Positions 1 to 5,330 of a stretch of DNA of 5,772 nucleotides are shown piece after piece. This stretch comes from Methanomethylovorans sp. PtaU1.Bin073 (lineage in GTDB: Archaea > Halobacteriota > Methanosarcinia > Methanosarcinales > Methanosarcinaceae): the NCBI GenBank assembly GCA_002067265.1, contig MVQW01000280.1, forward strand, positions 1 to 5,772, written 5' to 3'. Within the stretch, counting starts at the first letter, position 1. Each line of letters starts with the position of its first letter. Under the pieces are notes generated by a model. That model was not told where the DNA came from. It ran no database searches and was given only the letters and a program-made list of their open reading frames with translations. Made by a program: the position numbers and the translations under genes.

Positions 1-363
1 TGCATAGGAGCCACTGTGGGAGGAACTGAGAACTACCTGAAGATACTCAAAAGTGTAAGCGATGCTGGCACGTATCTATTTACACCCATGTATAGTAAAG
101 GCTGGAGAGAACTACTTGATATAAACAGCAGGTTACATGGCGATCCAGATAAAGCACTGAAAATGATGAAAATGACCCATGAGATGGTCGGATACAAACG
201 GGTTGCAAAGATCAACACGGGCCTTACATATACTGAGAACTTTGATGACGCTATAAAGGAGTTTGCGGAAATATTTGATTTTGAAATATTGGAATTTGAT
301 AATGGTAACCAGAAGATCTTTGAAGACTGTTATTTAAAAATGAAGACCGAGATCAAAGCATAG
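1..363 (+). CDS. DUF1638 domain protein, C-terminal part (gene runs off the left edge)
   Basis: The open frame enters from the window edge and ends at TAG 361-363, giving 120 visible codons. The first visible residues, CIGATVGG, align with the conserved DDCIGAVLGG stretch of the complete paralogue at 1701-2495, so about 145 N-terminal codons lie outside. The GTG at 16 is therefore an internal valine and not a start. The two C-terminal halves align end to end with about 40% identity counted by eye; shared blocks include GT..(F)TPM...W, DPD, GYK.VAK..TGL.Y and EFA..FDFEI. DUF1638 (PF07796) is found mainly in methanogens and some anaerobic bacteria. Its biochemical role is not established, and it often sits near corrinoid methyltransferase genes. 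No signal peptide or membrane segment is visible. The family call is firm; the function is unknown. Confidence 0.85.
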   Translation, partial: CIGATVGGTENYLKILKSVSDAGTYLFTPMYSKGWRELLDINSRLHGDPDKALKMMKMTHEMVGYKRVAKINTGLTYTENFDDAIKEFAEIFDFEILEFDNGNQKIFEDCYLKMKTEIKA

Positions 364-368
364 ATAGC

Positions 369-383
369 AAAAAATAAGAAAAC
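369..383 (-). terminator. Oligo-T terminator candidate for the AlkZ-like gene
   Basis: Read on the minus strand, this stretch is GTTTTCTTATTTTTT and begins 26 bases after the TGA stop of the AlkZ-like gene. Archaeal RNA polymerase can terminate on T-rich tracts without a hairpin, so the position and composition fit. No comparable T tract is seen on the plus strand for the convergent DUF1638 gene. Confidence 0.4.
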
Positions 384-408
384 ATCAATAACGATTTCTA
401 AATAGCAA

Positions 409-1515
409 TCATTTCACGTAATTTATTGACACGCTCATTTCAAGAAACTGACCGTATTGATTGGATGCTGCAGAAAATAACTTCTTTTCTGCTTCAGTGA
501 ATTCAATGAAAGGATGTGGATTGATAATTATATGATTATTTTTGAAAGTGCGTCGCCATGTTCCAACTATATGACCATCCTTTACAATTGTCGAACTGAA
601 CATCCCATTGTTGCCAGGCACGATATGTCGTGAATATTGACCATCAAGAACCGCACTTCTATCTTTATATCCCAGCATATACTCATCAAAGCCGGGCAAC
701 AGATACATTCTTTGTATTGTTTTGGATATCCCTGACGCTTTTGGTGGCATCCAATAAGTCTGATCACCAATTGTTATTTGTTCCAGTTGCGATGCAGCCG
801 CTTTAAGGCCAATCCTTGCGTCTGTGACCTTAAGTCCCGACCACCAGACAAAATCCTGTAATGTAGCCGGTCCTCGGCTGATAAAATATCTCCTGGCGAG
901 TTCTGCCAGAGCCTCTTCACGCTTTAAGATCATCTTCTGAGGTATCCATTCATCAAGCAACACGAATATTTGCTGCTTGCCATCTTCCGGTCCAAAGCAT
1001 ATAAGTCCTTCAAGAGCCGCCCACCAGAGAATGTGATATCCGCGTTGCTCTGCTGTAGAAATATTCTCGTTTTCAAGCAATTTATACATTTGATCTCTTG
1101 TTAACTGCTTTCCACCTTGCAGTGCATTAATGAATATATCTTTGCAGTGTGCAAAGGTTTCATAGTCCAGATCCAGGCGTTGATGCCTTGTTCTACTACC
1201 TGCAATTATACGCGGAGCTACTAACTTAAGCAGCCAATGAATATCTTCAGCTGCAACTAAGTGTAACGTGCCACGCATAAGCCATGTACGCACAATTGTT
1301 TTATCAGCAATCGCTTTATCAAAATCCGATTTCGTAGATTCGATCAGTCTCAACCCAACAGACCATTTGACACCGGCATAATCCTGTGCCTGCATTGCTA
1401 CGAGATGCTTTACCAAGTCACCAGGAGTATAGTACAGTGTGCCTATCATCTGCTGGTTGTGTAACCGGAGGCTTGCAATGTCCAATATATCCCTATCTTT
1501 TACTGGATCGATCAC
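409..1515 (-). CDS. Winged-helix DNA-binding protein of the HTH_42 / AlkZ-like (YcaQ) family, putative DNA glycosylase
   Basis: This is a complete 368-residue protein of the HTH_42 family (PF06224, formerly DUF1006). The family includes AlkZ, which excises bulky alkylated bases and unhooks interstrand crosslinks, and E. coli YcaQ. Family signatures run in order: a start region with LRL.NQ (about residues 16-21); AMQAQD with Q42-A43-Q44 at the position of the catalytic QxQ pair; RTWLMRGTLHLV (76-87); LLPGFDEYMLGY (about 271-283); and DGHIVGTWRR (about 313-323). The length is usual for the family and there is no signal peptide, so it should be cytoplasmic. A TAA lies directly before the GTG at 1515, so that GTG is the earliest possible start. 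No Shine-Dalgarno site precedes it. A TTG ten codons in, with AGGGAT upstream, is an alternative that keeps all motifs. The gene is antisense to both flanking DUF1638 genes and shares no operon with them. Glycosylase activity is inferred from the motif only; many family members are untested. Confidence 0.85.
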   Translation of the reverse strand: MIDPVKDRDILDIASLRLHNQQMIGTLYYTPGDLVKHLVAMQAQDYAGVKWSVGLRLIESTKSDFDKAIADKTIVRTWLMRGTLHLVAAEDIHWLLKLVAPRIIAGSRTRHQRLDLDYETFAHCKDIFINALQGGKQLTRDQMYKLLENENISTAEQRGYHILWWAALEGLICFGPEDGKQQIFVLLDEWIPQKMILKREEALAELARRYFISRGPATLQDFVWWSGLKVTDARIGLKAAASQLEQITIGDQTYWMPPKASGISKTIQRMYLLPGFDEYMLGYKDRSAVLDGQYSRHIVPGNNGMFSSTIVKDGHIVGTWRRTFKNNHIIINPHPFIEFTEAEKKLFSAASNQYGQFLEMSVSINYVK

Positions 1516-1528
1516 TTATTCAATAGTG

Positions 1529-1548
1529 ATGCATCTGAATTTATGCAT
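1529..1548. promoter_or_regulatory. Paired ATGCAT palindromes upstream of the AlkZ-like gene
   Basis: Two copies of ATGCAT lie 14 bp apart (1529-1534 and 1543-1548), 14 bp upstream of the AlkZ-like GTG. Between them, on the minus strand, is an ATAAATTC stretch about 25 bp upstream of the GTG. That is the spacing of a weak TATA element for a leaderless transcript. A regulator site overlapping a promoter is possible but rests on short motifs. Confidence 0.25.
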
Positions 1549-1569
1549 TTCTCCAAATGTTCTGTTTAT

Positions 1570-1636
1570 TGGCAGGACCTATTCTTTAAAAGATTTAGTT
1601 GAAAATAAAATACAAAGTGGCAGTTCTACACTGCCA
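1570..1636. promoter_or_regulatory. TGGCAG element cluster upstream of the DUF1638 promoter
   Basis: TGGCAG occurs directly at 1570-1575 and 1618-1623, and inverted as CTGCCA at 1631-1636. The last two form a perfect 6-bp inverted repeat around TTCTACA, ending 14 bp before the TATA box at 1651. This is the usual place for an archaeal activator to bind and assist TBP/TFB. It might also form a small hairpin, but it lies upstream of the predicted transcript start, so a protein-binding site is more likely. Confidence 0.4.
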
Positions 1637-1650
1637 AAAATTCGATGCTC

Positions 1651-1658
1651 TTTATATA
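1651..1658 (+). promoter_or_regulatory. TATA box for the DUF1638 gene
   Basis: TTTATATA matches the methanogen TATA consensus exactly. Transcription would start roughly 25 bp downstream, near 1681. That leaves a leader of about 20 nt before the ATG at 1701, just enough to hold the GTGA ribosome-binding core. Confidence 0.6.
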
Positions 1659-1691
1659 ATACAGCACCCCATACTCTTCAAGGATTAAAAA

Positions 1692-1695
1692 GTGA
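1692..1695 (+). promoter_or_regulatory. Shine-Dalgarno core GTGA that decides the DUF1638 start
   Basis: GTGA lies exactly 5 nt before ATG 1701. It matches the GGTGA core complementary to the 3' end of archaeal 16S rRNA. The same GTGA-N5-ATG layout recurs at 2657 and 3047. This argues that the in-frame GTG at 1692 is part of the ribosome-binding site rather than the start codon. Confidence 0.5.
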
Positions 1696-1700
1696 GTCAT

Positions 1701-2495
1701 ATGTTTGTTCTTAGTATCATTGCCTGCAAGATGTTTGAGGATGAGATAGTCTTCATGATCGAAAAATACGGAAGCCTTGCTAAACTGATCATAATAGATG
1801 ATGAGAATAGTGCAAGCATTGCCGGAAAATTAGACAAATGTGGATATAATTATGAGTTCATACCCCTCGAAAAAGTACAAGAGTCCATTGCTGATACACC
1901 TGCAGATAGCACTATAGTGATAATACACATGCTTGAACTTGCATTACATGCAGTACCTGAAAACCTCCGAAGGACAGTTTACGAAAAAATAGAACAAATG
2001 AGTATATACTCGCAGGCTGTCCTGTTGTTCTATGGTTTATGTGGCAATGTCTTGGGCAAAGTCGAAAAAGAAATGAGCAAATGCTCCTGCCCAGTATACA
2101 TTCTAAAGGAGGGAAATGGGGAAATTGTAGATGACTGCATTGGTGCAGTTCTTGGCGGCAGAGCTGCTTACCTTGACAAATTAAAAAGTTTCAAAGGAGT
2201 AGGCACATTCTTCATGACTCCCATGTGGGCAGCTAATTGGAAAGAGATGATCAGATCTGCCGGTATTACTAATGATCCGGATAATACCAAAATGGCAAAG
2301 TACGTTTTTGACTATGCCGGTTACAAGAAAGTAGCAAAATTAAAAACCGGTCTAAACTATGAACTGGGATTTGACAGTATGGTGGAAGAATTTGCTAAAA
2401 CTTTCGATTTTGAAATAATTGAAATGGATGCAAACTTAGAACTCATCGAAAAATGCTTTTATAATGCACTTGGTAGCGGAAAAGAGTCTACATAA
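1701..2495 (+). CDS. DUF1638 domain protein (complete, 264 aa)
   Basis: This is a complete DUF1638 (PF07796) protein. It starts with MFVLSIIACKMFEDE, and three cysteine-containing blocks follow the family pattern: IIACKM (Cys9), LFYGLCGN (Cys114) and DDCIGAVLGGR (Cys146). A further C-x-C lies at 128-130. The C-terminal half (about 146-264) is the part shared with the truncated paralogue at 1-363. There is no signal peptide or membrane helix, so it is predicted to be cytoplasmic. ATG 1701 is chosen because it gives the usual family N-terminus and has GTGA 5 nt upstream; GTG 1692 would add only three residues. The gene has its own TATA box at 1651 and appears monocistronic, with 170 bp to the next gene. 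The cysteine blocks suggest metal or corrinoid contact, but this is inference. The function is not established. Confidence 0.88.
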   Translation: MFVLSIIACKMFEDEIVFMIEKYGSLAKLIIIDDENSASIAGKLDKCGYNYEFIPLEKVQESIADTPADSTIVIIHMLELALHAVPENLRRTVYEKIEQMSIYSQAVLLFYGLCGNVLGKVEKEMSKCSCPVYILKEGNGEIVDDCIGAVLGGRAAYLDKLKSFKGVGTFFMTPMWAANWKEMIRSAGITNDPDNTKMAKYVFDYAGYKKVAKLKTGLNYELGFDSMVEEFAKTFDFEIIEMDANLELIEKCFYNALGSGKEST

Positions 2496-2533
2496 CTTGA
2501 TATATTCTATCCAAAAAGAATGTCATAAGTATA

Positions 2534-2541
2534 TTTATATA
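2534..2541 (+). promoter_or_regulatory. TATA box of the two-component operon
   Basis: TTTATATA is identical to the element at 1651. The predicted transcript start is near 2564, which gives a leader of about 100 nt before ATG 2666. It is the only strong TATA box in the 170 bp upstream of the response regulator. Confidence 0.6.
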
Positions 2542-2556
2542 GTATCGAAATACTAT
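2539..2556. promoter_or_regulatory. Inverted repeat overlapping the TATA box, operator candidate
   Basis: ATAGTAT-CGAA-ATACTAT is a perfect 7-bp inverted repeat with a 4-bp spacer. Beyond one T/T mismatch, two further pairs match (2536-2537 with 2558-2559). It overlaps the last three bases of the TATA box and covers the region between TATA and the transcript start. A dimeric repressor bound there would block TBP/TFB or polymerase. The regulator is unknown; the receiver protein has no DNA-binding domain, so it cannot bind here by itself. Confidence 0.5.
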
Positions 2557-2563
2557 TTATCAT

Positions 2564-2656
2564 AGAAAAAGAGATTTGAAATTACTGCAGTCTCTATGAT
2601 CACGAGATTTAGTAATCATATGATGTAATATTGGCCAAATAGAAAAATGTAAAGAT
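2564..2656 (+). promoter_or_regulatory. Palindrome-rich 5' leader of the two-component operon
   Basis: This non-coding leader holds several short symmetric elements. ATTACT (2581-2586) pairs with AGTAAT (2611-2616). AGAGA (2570-2574) can pair with TCTCT (2591-2595), which alternatively pairs with GAGA (2604-2607). There is a 10-bp palindrome ATCATATGAT (2615-2624) and an 8-bp palindrome TTGGCCAA (2631-2638). No known riboswitch is recognised. The elements may be protein sites or weak RNA structure, or chance in AT-rich DNA. Confidence 0.25.
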
Positions 2657-2660
2657 GTGA
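2657..2660 (+). promoter_or_regulatory. Shine-Dalgarno core GTGA that decides the response-regulator start
   Basis: GTGA lies 5 nt before ATG 2666, the same spacing as at 1692 and 3047. It favours the ATG over the in-frame GTG at 2657, which would add only the residues M-N-E. Confidence 0.5.
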
Positions 2661-2665
2661 ATGAG

Positions 2666-3046
2666 ATGAAAAGAATACTGGTTGTAGAGGACAATCCGGT
2701 AAATATGGAACTAACCGTTGACCTGTTGGAATCCTTTGGTTATCTTGTAATCCAGGCAATTGATGGTTTCGAAGCCCTGGAAAAGGTCAAAGAGAAGAGG
2801 ATTGACCTAATACTGTTAGACATTCAACTTCCAAAGATGGATGGAATGGAAGTACTTTTAAGGCTAAAGTCAAATCCTCAGACACAAGATATACCTGTAG
2901 TAGCTCTAACAGCACACTCAATGCGAGGAGATGAAGAACGTTTTATCGAAGCAGGATGTAGCGGTTACATTTCAAAGCCAATTGATATCCATTATTTCAG
3001 AGATACTGTTAGATCCCATTTGGGAGAAGTAACTCTGGAAGACTAA
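2666..3046 (+). CDS. Receiver-only response regulator
   Basis: This 126-residue protein consists of a single receiver (REC, PF00072) domain. All phosphorylation residues are present: the acidic pair E8-D9 in ILVVEDN, phosphoacceptor D52 in LILLDIQLPKMDG, switch residue T82 in VVALTAH, and K104 in the YISKPID motif. The protein ends about 20 residues after the KP motif, so there is no DNA-binding or enzymatic output domain. It should be cytoplasmic and act by phosphotransfer or protein contact, like CheY- or DivK-type proteins. Its TAA stop lies 9 bp before the kinase ATG, so the two are certainly co-transcribed and the kinase is the likely phosphodonor. The output partner is unknown; the FilR1-domain regulator at 5329 is one candidate. 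ATG 2666 is chosen because GTGA stands 5 nt upstream. Confidence 0.92.
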   Translation: MKRILVVEDNPVNMELTVDLLESFGYLVIQAIDGFEALEKVKEKRIDLILLDIQLPKMDGMEVLLRLKSNPQTQDIPVVALTAHSMRGDEERFIEAGCSGYISKPIDIHYFRDTVRSHLGEVTLED

Positions 3047-3050
3047 GTGA
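3047..3050 (+). promoter_or_regulatory. Shine-Dalgarno core GTGA that decides the kinase start
   Basis: GTGA directly follows the TAA of the response regulator and stands 5 nt before ATG 3056. This is the third occurrence of the arrangement in the window and suggests translational coupling of the two genes. The in-frame GTG at 3047 would add only the residues M-I-H. Confidence 0.5.
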
Positions 3051-3055
3051 TACAT

Positions 3056-5305
3056 ATGCTTAAAGGCAGAAACTTCCTTAATGCTTTTGTCAAAGGAAGT
3101 AGCCTAATTCTTCTTTTAATATTTTTGTTTTCTTTTGTTGCAAGCTGTGAAGAGAATACCATTAATATTGGCGTAATGGTTGGATCAGACAGTGGCCATA
3201 CAATGGATGATTGGAATACTACTGTTGATTTCCTTAATGCTGAAACTGATACCAATTTATTTGAACTTATTCCCATACAGTTCAATAACTTCACTGAAAT
3301 CGAAGCAAAAGAAATCGATTTTATTATCTGTGGTCCATGGATGTATGTAGAAGGCGAAAACGAGCAAGGGATAACAGCGATTGCTACTCATAAGCATATT
3401 TGGGAAGGCAAATTCTATACCATGTATGGTGCTGTTTTTATTACTCAGGCTAACAGAACTGATATAAATTCGCTTGACGATTTAAGGAATCGCTCTTTCA
3501 TGTATGTTGATAATACTTCCTTTTCAAGTTATTTGATCACATTGCATGAAATACAACAAATAGAACGGGGAATTGAGACTTCACAAAAAACAGGCACTCC
3601 TCAGCCACCACCCTCGCTAATCTATGGAATGAGTGAAGATCTTCTTAAAAATAGTCCGTTCAAAACTGTTTCTTTTGGTGGAAATAGTACTGCAGTCGTA
3701 CTCGCTGTAAAAGAAGGAAAAGTAGATGGAGGAGCAATTAGAACAGGAACTCTGGAAGAAATGGCTGCAGAAGGGTTGATTGAACTAGAAGAGTTTAAAG
3801 TAATTAACCAGCAACATGTGGAAGGTTTTCCGTTCCTTCTAAGTTCAAGACTTTACCCGGAATGGGTATTTGCCAGAACCAATAGTGTATCTGACGAACT
3901 TGCGGAAGAAGTGGTAATTGCACTTTTAAAGATGCCTGATAAAAAAGGAGGATGGACAGTTTCGCAGGATTACCAACAGGTACGTGACCTGATGCGCCAT
4001 CTGAGAGTCGGACCATATGAAGATATTGGAAAAATGTCATTAAAAGATATCATAATTAGATATTGGTATCTTTTCGCCTTGATACTTATGATTATTTTTG
4101 TGATGGGGTTAACGACCACATACGTTGATTCTGTAAATCGAAAATATAAAAAGGAACTGGCAAAGCGAGAAAAGGCAGAACAATCATTGATCGAAAGTGA
4201 AGATAAATTTGCAAAAATCAGTATGTCAGCCCAGGATGCGATCATAATGATGGATAACAAAGGTCTGGTCACATTCTGGAATCGGGCTGCTGAGAAGATG
4301 TTTGAATATGCTAAGGAAGAAGTTATAGGTAAAGATCTCCACAGCCTGATAGCTCCTGAGGAATACAAAGATGGTTATAAAAATGGCCTTGTAGAATTTA
4401 TGGCTACAGGCAAAGGTTCAGCTCTCGGACAAGCCATATCCCTAAAAGCCAGGAAAAAATCTGGTGAGGAATTCCCTGTTGAATTGTCACTATCCTCTTT
4501 TGTACTAAGAGATGGAACCTGGAATGCTGCCGGAATTATCAGGGATATCACATATAGAAAGAAGGCTGAAGAAGCTTTGATCGATGCACGGATAACTGCC
4601 GAATCAGCTAACCGTACCAAAAGTGAATTTCTTGCCAACATGAGCCATGAACTGCGTACACCTCTTAATGCTATTATCGGCTTTTCAGACATATTGCTTG
4701 AAAAAACCATAGGTGATCTCAATGAAAAACAAATCAAATACCTCAGGAATATATCCACAAGTGGTCGCCACCTTCTTGCTCTTATCAACGATGTACTTGA
4801 CCTCTCAAAAGTAGATGCAGGAAAAATGCAAATTGCTTATGAGAAGTTTACTATAAGCGAAGTTTATACGGATGTCAAGAATATTCTCTCAAATTTTGCC
4901 ATTTCAAAGTCCATCAAATTGACCTTTGAAATAGAACCTGGACTCGACGAAATCTCTGCAGACAAACTCAAATTCAAGCAAATTTTGTACAACCTTGTAA
5001 GTAATGCCATTAAGTTCACACCTGAACACGGATCAGTGCATATATCCGCATCCATAAGATCTAATGTACTACATATGGAAGTCAGAGACACAGGTATAGG
5101 CATAAGTGACGAGGATCAGAAAAAGTTATTCTCTGCTTTCACACAGTTGGATTCCACATATAGTCGCAAATATCAGGGCACAGGCCTTGGGCTTGTGCTT
5201 GTTAAAAAATATGTTGAAATGCACAGAGGCAAAGTTTGGGTTGAAAGCGAGATCGAAAAAGGATCTAGTTTTGTATTTGAGATACCTATCACGAAACCGA
5301 TATGA
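3056..5305 (+). CDS. Membrane sensor histidine kinase with PhnD-like extracytoplasmic sensor and PAS domain
   Basis: This is a complete 749-residue protein. Residues 14-30 form a hydrophobic signal segment ending in a lipobox-like V28-A29-S30-C31. Residues about 35-320 resemble a PhnD-type (PF12974) solute-binding domain: INIGV, a GPWMYVE motif near 93, VAVKEGKVDGGAI-like segment, and a closing segment RDLMRHLRVGPY. That layout is known from the bacterial sensors TtrS (tetrathionate) and ThsS (thiosulfate). One transmembrane helix follows (about 336-357), then a short coil, a PAS/PAC domain (about 380-505), HisKA with H531 in SHELRTPLN, and HATPase with N-box N646..N650, G1 box DTGIGIS (678-684) and G2 box GTGLGL (708-713). 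All catalytic boxes are intact and there is no attached receiver. It should autophosphorylate in response to an external solute and pass phosphate to the receiver encoded just upstream. The ligand is unknown; a sulfur oxyanion, phosphonate or methylated compound is possible. Confidence 0.9.
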   Translation: MLKGRNFLNAFVKGSSLILLLIFLFSFVASCEENTINIGVMVGSDSGHTMDDWNTTVDFLNAETDTNLFELIPIQFNNFTEIEAKEIDFIICGPWMYVEGENEQGITAIATHKHIWEGKFYTMYGAVFITQANRTDINSLDDLRNRSFMYVDNTSFSSYLITLHEIQQIERGIETSQKTGTPQPPPSLIYGMSEDLLKNSPFKTVSFGGNSTAVVLAVKEGKVDGGAIRTGTLEEMAAEGLIELEEFKVINQQHVEGFPFLLSSRLYPEWVFARTNSVSDELAEEVVIALLKMPDKKGGWTVSQDYQQVRDLMRHLRVGPYEDIGKMSLKDIIIRYWYLFALILMIIFVMGLTTTYVDSVNRKYKKELAKREKAEQSLIESEDKFAKISMSAQDAIIMMDNKGLVTFWNRAAEKMFEYAKEEVIGKDLHSLIAPEEYKDGYKNGLVEFMATGKGSALGQAISLKARKKSGEEFPVELSLSSFVLRDGTWNAAGIIRDITYRKKAEEALIDARITAESANRTKSEFLANMSHELRTPLNAIIGFSDILLEKTIGDLNEKQIKYLRNISTSGRHLLALINDVLDLSKVDAGKMQIAYEKFTISEVYTDVKNILSNFAISKSIKLTFEIEPGLDEISADKLKFKQILYNLVSNAIKFTPEHGSVHISASIRSNVLHMEVRDTGIGISDEDQKKLFSAFTQLDSTYSRKYQGTGLGLVLVKKYVEMHRGKVWVESEIEKGSSFVFEIPITKPI

Positions 5306-5311
5306 ATTCCC

Positions 5312-5330
5312 GGTTATGAAATATATAACT
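5312..5330. terminator. Weak hairpin between convergent genes
   Basis: GTTAT (5313-5317) and ATAAC (5325-5329) form a 5-bp inverted repeat around GAAATAT, extendable by one G-T pair. It fills most of the 23-bp gap between the kinase stop and the convergent regulator stop. No oligo-T run accompanies it on either strand, so a terminator role is weakly supported, and the two transcripts may overlap. Confidence 0.2.

Noticed and set aside
361..363. TAG stop of the first DUF1638 gene as a pyrrolysine codon
   Set aside because: Methanosarcinales can read UAG as pyrrolysine, but the protein already ends where its complete paralogue ends. Reading on reaches another TAG and then a TGA after short low-complexity residues.
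364..408. Traces of an insertion sequence or target duplication beside the AlkZ-like gene
   Set aside because: No inverted terminal repeats, no transposase remnants and no matching direct repeats were found at 364-408 or 1516-1560.
1618..1636. TGGCAG/CTGCCA hairpin as a transcription terminator or small RNA
   Set aside because: It lies upstream of the TATA box, is not at the end of any gene, and its stem is only 6 bp. A protein-binding site fits better.
1439..1714. Plus-strand open frame of 91 codons across the divergent intergenic region
   Set aside because: It overlaps the AlkZ-like N-terminus antisense and then runs through the TGGCAG sites, the TATA box and the DUF1638 start. It shows no recognisable domain.
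3970..4368. Minus-strand open frame of 132 codons inside the kinase gene
   Set aside because: Antisense shadow of the transmembrane and PAS region; its hydrophobic stretches mirror the kinase membrane segment.
4375..4788. Minus-strand open frame of 137 codons inside the kinase gene
   Set aside because: It lies antisense to the PAS and HisKA regions, whose protein sequence is clearly conserved. The antisense product resembles nothing I recognise.
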